Made by a program: the position numbers and the translations under genes
Source of the DNA: Lycorma delicatula
Lineage: Eukaryota; Arthropoda; Insecta; Hemiptera; Fulgoridae
Length of the DNA: 64,000 nt
Assembly: GCF_047948215.1 (NCBI RefSeq)
Contig: NC_134458.1
Location: 136,657,036 to 136,721,035, forward strand
Direction of reading: 5' to 3'
Notes under the pieces: generated by a model
What the model was told of the DNA's origin: nothing
Seen by the model: only the letters and a program-made list of their open reading frames with translations
The model's database searches: none
Part shown: positions 27,321-41,477 of the stretch, in pieces
How the letters are laid out: each line of letters begins with the position of its first letter
Position numbering within the stretch: the stretch's first letter is position 1

Positions 27321-28740
27321 TTTCAGTAAATATTTGCATAATCTTTTATATTTTTGTGTTCTTTTTCTCTAAAAAATTTATAAATAATCTAATAATAATA
27401 ATAATATTATCTTAATAATATATCTGAAATAATAATATTTCATAAATCATCTAATGATTAAAAACATATTCTTGGAAAATTATAAAAATTCCTACTTAAA
27501 AAAAATCCGATTGAATTTTTGTTTTAATCTTGATCAATAATTAACCTGACGGAAGAAAAAAATGGGTGAAATTTTGTAAATAAATTCATCAAAGTAATTA
27601 ATAATTAATAAATCTCCCGCGAAGAGAAAAACGGTTATCTTTAAGGTACAAACGAGTATAGAAAAAATACAATAAAAAAATCACCGAATAAATTTTGAAA
27701 GAAAATAATCAATCAAGACGCTGAAAATCCGAATTTGATGTAAAAATCGGTGTAGAAAATTTTGTAATTTTGAATGAGAGAATATTAGATGACATATGTT
27801 TCTAAACTTACAGCGAATTTTCTTGTATATCGTATACTTCGTTAATTCGTTTTTTAGTCTTGAGAATTGTTTCATTTTTCTGACCGTAAAATATGAGCAA
27901 TTCTTATTCTTTAAAAGAGAATTAAAATAAAATATAGTTATTTAATAAAAATATTTTCTGATAATTACATTACTTTTTTCTCTTACAGTTTCACTTCAGT
28001 TCTAACTATGTTTTCTTTTATGTTTATTTTGCCTTATGAAAACTTGTTTCAATAGTACAACAAGTGCATGTTTTTATTTTCAGGCTAACCTTCTCGAGCT
28101 ATTATACTAGTTAATTGAACAAACACATCCTGCAGTGGATATCTTCTTTAGGCATTTAGCATGGTAATGATAATTATTGTTCCCGAGGGAAAAATATGAT
28201 GACTGTTTATTTGGAGAAACTCCAAACAGATACTGGGATTCTTACATCTGCTTAGCCAGCAAAACTCCAATAATTCTCTCGAGATAATTACAACGCTCGG
28301 GAGAAAGTTTATAACGAGTAATATCTGGCCTATACTATCCTGTAAGTATATGACTGCCTTTTTCAATATTGAATTGGGGACTGTTTTTTTAAAACAAGGA
28401 ATAAAGAACTTGTCCACCTGTCCCTTAATATGAATTATTTAAAAGAGAAAATTCGTAACTATATTACAATAACTGCAGTATATTTTACATCACCCTACAT
28501 TTTTTTAAAAATTCCAAAATTTAAATTTTAAATTCTAGGCAAGATGCATTATGTACGTACATTTATTTATTTTATATAATTACTTTATGTGCTCAGTACA
28601 TATTTTTAACTCTATTAATCAGTTGTTAACCATGAAACAATAAGTTAAGTCATAACACTGAAATCATACGTCATGAGTCATACATCATGAAATCTTACCT
28701 CACTAGTGTAGCGTGATTATCTTTCTATTCGGAATGGTTC
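27321..28740. other. AT-rich spacer
   Basis: No gene supported. 28130-28430 is slightly less AT-rich and contains short hairpins (for example TTTGGAG ... CTCCAAA near 28212). Confidence 0.55.
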
Positions 28741-28751
28741 GGACAAGTTTT

Positions 28752-28787
28752 TGTGTGTGTGTGTGTGTGTGTGGGGGGGGGGCGGGG
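28752..28787. repeat. (GT)n run followed by a G tract
   Basis: A GT run (28752-28772) leads into ten consecutive G (28773-28782), a C and four more G. The G tract is strand-asymmetric in an AT-rich setting. Confidence 0.93.
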
Positions 28788-28824
28788 TTGAGGAAAAACA
28801 TTGTACCTTTAACTAAAACGTATG

Positions 28825-29043
28825 TGATGTAATATGTCACTAAAAGGCCATTTCTTCCATTCACACCTAGATTTCTTCCCGCCAAATCTTGAGGCAGTAA
28901 GTGATCAACGTCGTGAACGTTTTAAAAAATATATTTCGGTGTTGGAAAACAATTATAAAGGCAAATCGAGTGTTAACATGCTAGCCGATTACTACTGGGT
29001 TTCAATTCGAGATGAACCTGAAAAGGAGACCATCAGCTAAGAA
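28825..29043 (+). pseudogene. C-terminal fragment of a repetitive, uncharacterised insect protein
   Basis: The frame opens after a TGA as CNMSLKGHFFHSHLDFFPPN, then LEAVSDQRRERFKKYISVLE, and closes with NMLADYYWVSIRDEP before a stop at 29038. Open from 28834 for 68 codons. I recall very similar blocks (HFLHSHLDFFPENLG, VSDEQGERFHQDI, MADYCW) at the end of a multi-copy insect protein family; this is memory, not a search. Upstream of 28825 no matching sequence is seen, so this is an isolated tail. The decayed ORF at 23.5-24.2 kb, on the other strand, may be an N-terminal part of the same family. Confidence 0.55.
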
Positions 29044-32000
29044 GTTTTAATTTAAGTATATGATACATTAGTTATATTAGCCTTTGCATTTACTTTTAGT
29101 GTGCTATAAATATTAAACTGAGGGTGATTGAAAGCTACTGTTTGCGGAACTGTAATCTTTGAAAAAAATACAGAGATATTACCATAATTACAGAAAGATT
29201 AAAAAAAAATTATTTTGTAGTAACTACAATTTTTGTGCTTCATATATTTTATATTTTATCCATGGAAAAATGGATGCAAAAATATAGAATCATAAATTTC
29301 CAGGTTTATTCTTTAATTTTCTAAAATCCACTCGCTTTATATTTTTTATCTATTATGGAAACCGATTTTTATTTATTTAGGAATTGTCAAACTGTAAAAC
29401 GAAACCATTACAAAGTTTACTCAAAAATGTAGTAAAATAACTTATTTCAGAAACACGTAACCATGCAGGCGCGCACACGCACGTGTAGATATCTCATAAT
29501 CAAGTATTTTTTACTTATTCTTTTCATCTTAGTATTTATTATTATTGAATAAGAATTTGAAGTTGAACGATGGTAGACAATTGTTGAAAAAAATACATAA
29601 ATAAAATAAAACAAATTATATATTATTTTTAAAAAAGAAATTCGGTTTGTAATACGTGTTAAAAATTAATCTTTTTAAATTCTAAATTTAAGAGCTACAA
29701 ACTAAGAAAGGTCAAAGTACGGCAAATAGCACCATCAGTTTTGTTGTAAGAATGTTTTATGGAAAGGTATAAGACGACGGACGTCAAATCAGTAACTTAA
29801 CTTTCAAAGGAAAAAGAGAGGGTATGTTTTTTAACAAAAAAAATCGTACTGCAAGAGTAAGAAATGAAGGAAGAGAAAAAATAACGAATGATGCAGGGTT
29901 TGGAGAGCGAGCAGTTTGTTCAGAGCTGTATTTATTATACTTGATGTACTAAAGCGCAAAATTTACTGTTGAAAATAATTTTAAAATAAGGGCCGTGCAC
30001 GAAATTGGACGAAACGTGTGGCCGGATCATAAAGCAGAACTATCGGTTAACCGGATTTATGGATTAGAGTGAGAAAATCAAAAGTGTTGGCCTAACAACA
30101 CCACGACTATATCTATTAAACATATTTCACTACATTTAACTCCATGCCACCATCTTGAACATCCATCCTACCATATTAGAAAACATCAAACGGAGAAAGA
30201 TATAGGCACGATTTAAAATAAACGATAGAGAAAGAAAGAAAGGCCGAAGAAAAGAAAGGAAAGATGAAAAAGGGAAAGAACCGATCAAAAACATAACCGC
30301 TAAATTTAACACTTTCAATGATGACGAACAAGTGTTGTTTGAAACATAAAATACATTAACTATATAAACCATGTTATCAAACACGCTTCATCAAAACCGT
30401 GTTTAGCACGTCCAGCTTATAAACTTACTTACCTACCGACCGACCGGTCACTAACGCTAAATATTATAACCGCAAAACTAATATGAATTATATTAGCGAT
30501 TAATAATTAACTTTTAAATCTGACCTTAAAGAGTACATAATTCTTCTAAGACAACGTATTAAGTACATTTCATAAATATATATTTATAATGAACCTACCA
30601 CCAGTTGTATATACGGAAAAGAAAAGTTAAAACGTAAATAAATAAAAACAGGAAACGTATAAACGTGATTTTATAAAAATCATTCTAATAAAATATGTTC
30701 TGGTAATAAAATTATATTACTAATTATTACTATTAGTAACGTGTACGATTAAAAAAGGAATACTGTTATAAATTATAATAAAGACAGCTTAAAAAAATAC
30801 ATTCTTATTTATTGTGATGTGAATAATATAAAACAAGAAATCGCTTCAGTAAAAATAAATAAATGTCAGCCTAAAATATTTTTAAATATAATTCACTAAG
30901 TTTATAGAATGAAATAAACAAAACCGACTTCAAAAAACACCTTAGTACTATTTACAGTACATCTTTAAATCTTTATTTTTTGAAGTCGGTGCCAAATTAA
31001 AAAATCCATCAATAACTTACCAACCATTAATATAGTATCGATTTCGTAAATTCGAAATCTAAAGAATATTATATATCTAAATGTTTTTTGTTTTTTTTTA
31101 TATATATATATCTTTGCAACCAAATTCATTTGTAATTCATTCATTTTTTCTGATTCGTAACAGACACAATTTAAACCTTCTAAATGCGTGTCATTTTAAT
31201 TATAAAAAAAAATCACAATTCAAATCAAACACTTTACACAGTCACACACTAAATGCTTCTAATAGCTATAGTATCATCAATTAATGACACTAATGTAAGA
31301 AAAGCAACAGCTTTATTACATTTTTATTTTTATTTTTATCATTCGGTGCCGTTTTATCAGATGAAGTTTAATTTTAAATAAAATTAAAGAAATTAACATT
31401 TTTTAAAATAAAGTTCTAAAAAATTACATAAACTTCAAGAAAAATATATATAAAAAAAAAAATGTATATTTCTTTAAATTGCTAATTTTTAAAGTCGTTA
31501 AAATAAAAAAAAATTAAAATTATTGTATGTTTTTTCTGTACCAACTTAAATAGTTGAACTTGAAGAAAAATTTAGGGATGTCATTAAAATAAAATTATAC
31601 AGGATATTGGAATAGTTAATAAAGTTATCTTAATTCTTTAAAATCTATGTTTCCTTTCAGCACAAAATTCTATTAAAATAATTTAATGAATTTAAAATAA
31701 AAGTCTGTATTTACTTTTTGAATATTTCATGTAGAAATACTGTTTTTTAACAACTATATTTAATCAACTTTAAGAGATCGTACAAACAAAGTTTAACCTA
31801 CTGTAATAGTAAGCATGGGTCTCATGACAAAATACTTTTAATTTCAGAACTCCTATTAATCGTCAAGTTTAAAAACATACCGCTGTTAATTGTATAAAGC
31901 TCATTAATCTTATATCCAAGATTATTTAACAGAGATGAACCAGAACATTACAAAATTCACAGACGGAGAAGATGTATGCTGTTGTTAAGATTTAATTATG

Positions 32001-33639
32001 GTAAGATTTAGCTAACATTATATCTGTCACGAAGAGTTCTTGTAATGCCAATTAGAAATGAGTGTAGCTTTTGAAAGACAGAGTGATGAAAAAATGAAAA
32101 AATTAAAAGATGTTGTCAAAGTCAGCAAAGTGTCAAAAAAGCTAACCATAACTTTCGATAGAAAATATAAAAATAAATTATTTAGAAATAGAAAAAAGGG
32201 AGTAACATACAATCCTAAAAAATTAAAAAAAGCACATTTAATGATAAAATTAAATTCATTAACGTTAATGTATTAGGAAATTTGTAATTTTATGTTTTAT
32301 AAATCAAAGAATAATGACAACTTGATTTCTATTAGAGAAATTTTTTTCTAAACGTTTTGAACTTTATATTTCACAATCTCTGGGAAAGATGTATTGCAAA
32401 TTCAAATTCACAAAATAATTAAGTAAAAACAATATACACGCACACATATACACTCTTAATTTCTGTTTGGTTTTTTTACTGTTGTTTTTATTGCTTAGAA
32501 ATAAACTAAAAACACAAATATTTCTTCGCATTATTATCACGGATCAAATATTTCTGTCATTTCATCTACTACTATGCACACAACGTCTTTTTCGTTTGTT
32601 TCTAATAACCGTGAAAACTACTGAACCAATCATTGCGAGTAACTTTCTTATGATTCCCGGAATGTTAACCATAGTTCAAACTTCATCAATCTCACTGCTA
32701 CATTAATCATAAATAACCATTTATAAATTACGTAACCATTTTTTGATAAATTACCTAAATCTTCTTTTACTGTATCGATTGTCATTAACTGTATAGATCG
32801 TATACAATATCGACTTTTTCAGAAAGTTATAATGTGATTTACTGAATTTAATGTCTTTGTCCATAAAGTTCAATTTGTTTTATTATAGTAATATGCGTAA
32901 AAACAAATTACTTAGATAAGAAAATTAAAGGGAATGACGACTACTTACATAATCGTATTTAAAAAAGTTTTGATGGTTTGAGGAATATTAAATTTCGATA
33001 TCAATACAGACTTCTTCAGAAAGTTATTATGTATTTAACTAAATTTAATGTATTTTCTCATCAACTGAAAAAAACTTGCATAAAAATACCCCTCTAATTA
33101 AGTTTATTGCGAATAATTTTGATAAACGTAAAATAAACACAGATTTGTTCTTTTTTTGTTTCTAAACAATTTAATCTTAAACTATCTTCAAAAAAAATTG
33201 TTTAAAATCACTTGAACAAAAACTTCCAATATTAGTACTGGATCAGGGATCATAAAATAACAATTTTTTTCCATAAAATTAGTATTTGAAAATTAGACTT
33301 AATCATTGATAATGAGTTTTACTAGTGGTAATGAACTTCTTAAGATCACTTGTGACAATTACTGTTTTTATATGATATTTATACCAATTTCTAGTTTAGC
33401 AGTTATTGAAAAGTTTTTTCAAAGCATCCTTTAGATCAGTTTATTATCAAATCGTTTTTGTATACTTTTCTCTAGAATTTCCAATGTAATTTAAAGATGC
33501 TTATACAGATTTCTACTCGACAATGTTTGAAATATTATCAAGAAGACATAAAACAAGAGATCAATAGTAAAATAAAAATAAAAATTACCTTATATTTAGA
33601 GAAATATAAGATAAGGTATGATTTAAAAGAAATATAAGA
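29044..33639. other. AT-rich spacer
   Basis: No gene supported. A purine-rich block lies at about 30225-30290, and one inverted repeat is listed separately. Confidence 0.55.
30923..30990. repeat. 15-bp perfect inverted repeat, 38-base spacer
   Basis: ACCGACTTCAAAAAA at 30923-30937 is the exact reverse complement of 30976-30990. I recall the word ACCGACTTCAAA from repeats in other insects, so this may be the end of a small mobile element. Confidence 0.7.
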
Positions 33640-34440
33640 TAGTTGTGAAAAAAAAGGAAACGGCGAAGAAAGAAAAGTTAAGTTGACGTAAAAGAAAAGA
33701 GAAATTTTTGTTGTGCACGTTGTCGTACGCGAATAACACAACAACAACAACAACGTTGAATAACGTTGGAGAACACAACATAACATAACACAGCACATGC
33801 CAGACGCTGTTCTAAATTCTGATGAATATCCAACATAAAAAAATAACAGAAAAACTGTTCCGTCCCCTCCCTCCGTCATTTTGTCGGTAATACACAGTGT
33901 AGTATGTAAGCGCCTCAAAACTAACTCTACAGCTTGACTGAATTATGGCACTCCACAATTTATGAACATTTGTAATCCCATTCAAGGTTGAATTCAGATA
34001 TTACTCACTCAAGCAAGGAATATGAGTTTATCAGGCTTTCGTACGTAAATCATTGTTGCCCAGAGTTTATCTGTAAATTGCACTTGAGGGGGACGGACGA
34101 AGAGGGAAGAAGTGTTGGGAGGGGGAATGCTCTACTACGTCGCGCACAAATCATTTTCTAAATTTTGAGAACGGACGCGCTGCGATGTTTAGAGGGAGGC
34201 GAGAAAGAGAGAGGGGTCGGTTGTAGAGGGAACACAGTGAGCATTCTACGCTGTTAATGCGATTCTCTCTCTTCAGGCATGACCCGAGAGGAAACAACCA
34301 CCCTCCTCGCCTAACTATGTCCTACACCGTGTCACAAGGCTTCGTCACCTCCCGCCAAACCGACCCCCTCTTTCCCTTAACTCATCGTTTTCCCAGCCGT
34401 CCTCCTGTTCCAAATACAATAACTTAGAATCTGCACTTAA
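33640..34440. other. Island of lower AT content, no ORF
   Basis: Purine-rich in the first part, then CpG-containing (34110-34400), with a pyrimidine tract ending in CTTCAG at about 34262-34277 that looks like a 3' splice site. The frame after it closes within a dozen codons. Could be a promoter or untranslated exon; not demonstrated. Confidence 0.3.
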
Positions 34441-35519
34441 ATTATTGTCCGATCTGAAATCGAATTGATCTGAATTTGAATTGCAATTAGGTGTAACGAA
34501 GATTTGTATTACAAATATTCATTCGCTGATAATATGAAATCATGAACATCAAGCGTATAATGAGTTTTACGAGTGAACTAACCTTTTTAGTAAAATTTAT
34601 TCCCTAAATATATCTATAGACATTATTTATTGTTTGCTCAACTTCTGAAAGAGATGATAACGATAAAAGTTTAATTTAAATCAAAATTAAAGCGATGAAG
34701 AAATATAAACCATCAAAGATCATTATGGTTTCAATCCATATCTTCAAAAAAAAACTTTTTTCATTTCTTTTAAAAGGATTGTAATTTAACATATCAAGAC
34801 TGAGTCGTTCTAATTTTTCTTCTTCGTTTTTGTCTCTATACTCTTATCTGGAGCAAAGGGACATGAATGCAGTCACCAAGTCCAATTTTCTGCCAAACTC
34901 CTTTCAATATCTTCCTCGTTACTAGCATCATTCTCAATCATCCTTCACCTTGGTCTTCCTGTTTCTTTTATATCTTTCCGATTTCGTTCGTGATTTCGTT
35001 CCGATTTCGCGCGTAATCAATATTTTTTCTCAATATATGTCCAATCCAAAATAATCTTTATAACATAAACTTATCTTTATGCAGTTTATTATTCGCTTTC
35101 AGAATATTTTTCAGTTGTAAATGTATCAGATTTGCTTTTGAATTAAAAATGGAATATCCTTTCTTGCGTTACATACGTTCACCAAAGCATTTCTCTATGT
35201 ACAAACTTATTCATATAAGCAATATTGTCCTCATTTTCAATGAATCATCTTTTGTATCTTTATTTGAATACAAAACTTTAGTTTTCTTTTTATAGTCTCC
35301 AGCAATCGACCCTTAGACGATTCTCTTTCCAGATAAAAAAAAGCACATGTAACACGTGAAACTGTGATTGTTTTATCAGTTCAAACTAAATCTTATTACT
35401 CTCCTGACATCATAGTTGTAGAGCTATGCTGCAAGGATGGAAGAATATTAATCAGTCCAAAAGTGAGGTATAGGTTTTCTGCATTTCTCTACGTTTCAAC
35501 TACCCTAAAAAACAAAAAA

Positions 35520-35965
35520 AATTGGGGGGGGGGGTAATGTTCGTACGTAAGTACATGTGTTGACGTGTCTGAAGCTTAATAACTTTTGACTAGATAAAGA
35601 GATTTTGAGGAAATTTGGCCCAGAGACTTGTGTATACGGGGCAATTAATTGGTAAAAGTTTGGGGTTAATATCTACAGGAGGTGGGGGTACACAGTTTTT
35701 TTGGAATCGATTTTCTCAAAATTTTATAAAACATAACCCCTCTTTATATTAAGCTCTAAATAAAATTTTCTACGGGCTTACGGCTTATCTTACCATTAAA
35801 AAAAACTTTACCCTCAAATTCTCCTCCTTCCTCAAAAACCGAAAAAGCTATATTTTTATTTATTGCATATTTTTTTTACCGAATTTATTTTTTATCTTTT
35901 CCTAGGCATAGTAGTATTACAAGTAGCCCCAAAAAATTAATACTTTGGGGACAATATTGGTGGTG
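35520..35965 (+). repeat. Probable repeat fragment led by an 11-base G run
   Basis: An 11-base G run (35524-35534) is followed by text unlike the flanks (ATAACTTTTGACTAGATAAA, then GAGGAAATTTGGCC). The style resembles the R850 3' part but the sequence does not align. No second copy seen. Confidence 0.35.
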
Positions 35966-37186
35966 GGAAGAGCCGAGCAAAGTTTAAAAATATCGATAAA
36001 ATCTTTTCACATATCATTATTTTTCCACTATTTAAGAATACAAAACCAATTCAAGGAAAGTATAACAATTTTTTTTGTCAGTTTTTCCACTTTTTTATTT
36101 GCTTACAAACCTTCCATCAAAACATACTAGAGGTATCCATAAACATATCATTGCGTAACTCATTATTCTAAATGAAACCTTAAATGATCCCTTCAATCTC
36201 TCTTCTTGAAACAATATGTTTAACAATTGTGAAGGACTAAAGAATTATTTTTCAAAACTATTTGTTTTCAAAAATGTTGCACCGATATGCAAAACAAATT
36301 GCATATACCGGAATTAGTCCAGGTGATAAATTGTACTTACGCAAAAATGTTAAAATACTATGAAATAAAAAATATTATAGTAATAAAGGAAAATGTTAAA
36401 AACTAATCCTTAAAAAAACTACAAGTTTTTTTTTTAAACAACGTAAAACTAAGTATATAAAAAAATATTATTCTACTTCTCTTAGGCTCATTTATAAACT
36501 GTTCTTAACACTCACTGTTATTAACTTTCTTAACTAATGATTGTTAATTTTATAACAATGGATTGTTTTTTAAAAAATGAAAAACATAAATTAAATGGCT
36601 TGGTTATCCGAAACAGCATAAATAAAATAAAATAAACTTCTTACATTTTACTTGCTCTCTCCGCACCCCAAAAAAAAATTTTCATACGATAAAATTCAGA
36701 TGTATTTATAAAATAGTATTTATGATACTCGCTTAACATTTTACTTGTGGGCAGTACAATATTTTTATAAATCAAACAAAAACTTAATTCCTTAAGAAGA
36801 AAGAGAAGCTTCAAACTTCTTAAAAAGTCGACAATTTTGGTTCAATTGAAAAAAAATAAAGTGGACATTTTTTAAAAAAACTCAATAAATTGAGGGAATG
36901 AAAGAAAATTTAACAGATGTTAATTATTCCATTTAGGTCTTAATCTTCTAATATTTGTTAATTTCGAGATGGAAAGCTGACTCATCAATTGTAATTTACT
37001 CTAGTATTTGAGATAGTGTTTTTCTTTCATTGGGTATTTAATTTACACGCAAGTAAAAAATATAAAACTAAAATTGATTTATTTCATTTTTTTTAAATTT
37101 ACTATAATTTCATTTTAAATGCAAGTTATATCTGTTGATTTCTTATTGTTCATAAACTTCAATTTCTGAAATCAAGTTTCAAGAAT

Positions 37187-38814
37187 GAAGAAAAATCTTT
37201 AGAAAACCGCGAAGCATCTTTAGGCGTTGATTCAATATTCAAAGTTGATTTTCATGAGCAGAAGTTGTTATTATTAATTTCATCACTTTTTATGAAATGG
37301 TACGATGTAATCAAAATAATCTTTCATCCATTCATCTAAAAAAAACAATCGTTAAACCTCAGGGTTCAATTAACGTAAAATAATGTTCTAAGGTTTTCCG
37401 ATTAGCATATTCTTCTTAAAAAAAAAAAACAGACAAGATTTTGCTTTTGGAGCCGTAAAAAGTTTAAATTTTTCAAAATCTAAAATTAGTATTGAATATT
37501 AATTGAATTTAAACTTCAATTTATTAAAAACCTGTCACTTAACTTCCATTTATAATCAGTTTCAATTGACTTCAGTTACTTCGTTACACGATGGGATTGT
37601 GGGTTGGAATTTAATTTTCTTTACGTTTTGAGGTATGAGGAGTACGAAAATACAATTTATTCACTTAAAATGTAGTTCACACAAAATGTAAGCATATGTA
37701 AAAGATTTGTGGCTCAAAAATCTCCGTAACTACAAAATTAATTTAATTGAAATTTAGATATCCTGTAGTAGTAAATCTGAAGTTATGCATATGAAAATTT
37801 TATGAAGATTAGTTGAGTAGTTTCTGAATTATGCTCAATTTAATGTCGACAACATTTAAGATTTTGTTGACTTTGTATTGATTTATTTTTCAAATGCGCT
37901 TATGCAGCGAATAACAGTAGTGAGCCACTTGTAACTTGATGCTTTGTTTAGTGTACTCTTTAATCGAACCTATGTAGTGCACTGATAATCAGTGAATAAA
38001 AAACAGTGAGGGCGTTGGAAATGAAAAATCGGTCTTCTTGTGCAGAACTGCGCAAGAATTTTTTTATCTTTAAATAACTTTTTTGAACTTTTGTTTATTA
38101 TTTCTAAAACGTTTTTAACTTTAATAAACTTATTCTTCACACGTTTGTCACTACAAACCACACCTAAATTTCAATGAAATTGACCTAGTAGTTTTGAGAT
38201 TTTCGAGCCACAAATTTTAAACATAGATTTATATATCTAAGGAAATTTAATTTAAAGTGAATGATATTTTCGTATTATTCATGCCTCAAAATGCAAAGAA
38301 AATTCAATTCCAACCCAGAATCCCACTGTGCGACGGAACGTAATACTGTACTTTTCTTCAAAAAATTGCTAAAAACAATTATTGTAACTGAATAAGTAAA
38401 AAGTGACTAAAATCAATTAAAATTCATTAAAAATGGAAGTTAAGTGTGACAGGTTTTTGAGTAATTGAAGTTAAAGTTCAATGCATATGACATAATTCAA
38501 CATATGTAATACTGATTTTAGATTTTGAAAAATTTTAATTTTTTATGGCTGCAAAGCAAACTGTTTTTTTTGTTTTTTTTTTAAAAAAAGGAATATTATA
38601 TCGGAAAAACTCAGAATATTATTTTACGTTAATTGAACCCTAAGGTTTAACAATTGTGTATTTTTTTTTGATGAGAGGATGAATAATTATTTTGATTACT
38701 TCGTAACCATTTCATACAAGGTGGTGAATTAATAATAAACACCCCACGATAAGACAATTTCTAATATTGAATCAACGCCTAAAGATGCTTCACGGTTTTC
38801 TAAAGATTTTTTCT
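37187..38814. repeat. Long inverted repeat, arms of about 600 bp
   Basis: The left arm (about 37187-37790) and right arm (about 38155-38814) are reverse complements with substitutions and indels. Near-exact blocks include AACCGCGAAGCATCTTTAGG (37204 onward; the right arm has one change), GGTTCAATTAACGTAAAATA, AAAACCTGTCAC and GGGATTGTGGGTTGGAATT. The right arm has about 55 extra bases. The spacer (about 37790-38155) has no recognisable ORF. Either a fold-back element or two repeat copies head to head. No target duplication found. Confidence 0.85.
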
Positions 38815-41477
38815 ACATCCATATTTAAGGAATTCATTTTACACAATATTTTGACGCCTCATTTAATAATTTTCAAATAATGCTGGTTTTCTAATTTAGA
38901 CAAAATAGTGGAAAAATATATACTTTGTTTCAAATAATTAGAAATTCTTGTTTTGAGTGTTATAAAGAAGATATCTTTAATATGTGTTTCATCAAAACCA
39001 AACAATTTTTCGAATATACAGTGTTTCTAATATAAACATACACACATTTTTCTTCTCATCTACGGTGTAGGGTAATTAAAAACCAACACACAAACCAAAG
39101 TTTATGTCTTTTTTTAGAATTAATTCCAAGTTCCAGAAACAGTCTCTTTACATTTCCGTTATTATTGCATCCTAAAATAATATAAAAATAATTTTTCTGC
39201 TAGCGTAAAATTAAAAATTAATTCATCAAATTCTAAGATTCTTTCACCTTCTGATCGCGTTTCCAAAAAAACATTATTTCCTAAACCTCAAAGAAAGCTT
39301 AAAAAATCAACCAAGAAAGTCAACAGAAATCATTAAACCACCATTTGAACACAGCATATTTTGCAAATAAATAAATGGCACATCGATTTTTTCCTTCTCT
39401 GAATCATTCTTGAACCTTCTAAAGACTTCATTATAGTTTTAAATTCTTCAGCATATCAATGGAATTTACTTAACTTTTTCCTTTGATCATGTCTAAAACG
39501 AAAATTTTTCTCTTTTAATTATTTTCAAAACAAATGGTGTTAATTCATTTCATTTCACCCAAAAATATACGTTTCTTTTTATAATCCATTTTGTTTAACT
39601 TAATTTTTCTTTAATTTTCTTTCCTGTGAGCTATCTAAAATAAATTAGTTTTCAAAAATCATATTTATTAAATACCAAATTTATTTCAAGTTTTAAACAG
39701 TTTATTTTATTTAAAACTGAAAAAAAAAAATTGTTAAAAAAGTTTATATCTTGATTTAAACGGAAAGTAATACAAAACAAATGAAACAATATGTTTTTTT
39801 TTTGTTTTTTAATAAAAAAACAATATATTTCTTTTTAAATTATGTATTATTTTTTAAAAATAGGTAACTCTTTACTAAAACGTATAAGCAGTCATAACAA
39901 AAATATCGATATATGTATACGAAAAATAGACCTATAAGAAAATTAACTTACAAACCCATCCTATGCAAAACAATTTACATAATAGAAAACAACAATTGTT
40001 ATTGAAAGCTTTATAGCCGACTAACTGGTATATAATATGATATGTTTAATATTAAAAATAATTAAATACCATATTAGGAAATATATAATGAAAAACAATT
40101 ATTTTTGAAACATACACATTTTGCAAGAATTTCTTCTTATATTTGCCTATATATAGTGATAGTATTAAAATTTATTTATGTATTTTTCATAAATAAATAA
40201 ATATATAGCGAGTATAATAGAAAATAGCATTATGAATAAAAGAAAATTTATATAAACATATTTTCTACGAGTATATATAATATAAAGATGACTTATATCG
40301 GTTTCTTATTATAATATTTTCCAAAGCAATAAACATAATTCGTTTTGCGTTTGTTGCCCAAACGACCTGTAGTGGTAAGTTTGCGTATACCTGCACACGA
40401 TACGCGTACGAACTCTCCTAAATGCAATTAAACTTATCTTCAACCCGTACATTTCTGCATAACAACTATACCATTAGGCATTGATGGAAAATGCCTGCGA
40501 GTTCATCATATACGCCTACATAACTCATCAATGCCACCTATTAGTTTTTATAAAATGCATTATACATGTTATACCGTAGATGCAGTATAATCTTATAAAT
40601 AAGTATATATGCCTCCTGCTTATAAATTGCATACAAGAATATTTTATAGTTTGGTATAATATTATGGTATAGTATTATCACACAACAACAAGTAACTAAC
40701 CGATAGCATACCATAAATAATACTATCTATCTAGTATGCATAATTACATCAGCGAATAAGCAACGAACAATAAAAATGTCAAAATACAAAAAATAAAATT
40801 ATTTTTAAAAACATATTAGTATTTTTTTTAAAAAGCATTACATTTAATACTACTTACGGTAAAAATATGACTGTTTTAAACAATATTTCTTAAGCTATGC
40901 GTAAGTCAACAAAAAGAGAAATTAACTAAAATACCTTAAATCTTAAAATACCTTAATCTTTCATTAAATCTGAATTTTTAGAAATCTTCATAGTAGTTTT
41001 ATGTTAAAATAATTGTGTTTGTTGCTGGTGATATGGAAAAAATTGAAAAGTTTTTCAAACTCTTAAAGTCCAAGTTTATCAGAGTATTAATTTTATTTTT
41101 TGCAGTCCATTGCTCTTTTTTCTTGTATACGTGCAATTTAATAGGTATAAAATATTTACTTTTTATTTCTTAACTTTTATACTACTATATCTTACATAAT
41201 CTTTTTGCATCTTTTCATTTAGTTCTCTATATAGGTTATCTCAGATTGAAGTGATTTAATCAAATGGAACGAATGAAAAACAGTCAAATTCTCCTCCAAG
41301 TAGAAATAGGAACAAAATAATAATAATCAATTAAAAATTGGAAGGAAATAATTTTAATCAGTCCGTTTATCTAATTTGGAAAAAAGAGAAGATAAGATTA
41401 TCGCGACTTGGTTATGCGTTGTAGACAGTTAGTTGCATTTTGTTATCTATCCGGAAACGTTGGTGACATGAACATGA
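38815..41477. other. Very AT-rich spacer
   Basis: No gene or repeat family supported. A patch at 40340-40620 is a little richer in G+C and has a 10-bp inverted repeat (GGCATTGATG ... CATCAATGCC). Confidence 0.55.

Noticed and set aside
33538..33918. 126-codon frame on the minus strand as a membrane protein
   Set aside because: Its hydrophobic, Cys/Leu/Phe-rich composition comes from a purine-rich plus strand and CAA repeats; no homology or splice context.
34780..35360. Possible LINE 3' remnant on the minus strand (KETGRPR and an MIENDASNEEDIE stretch)
   Set aside because: Only one short motif resembles LINE C-termini; two stops interrupt it and no RT motif or tail is near.
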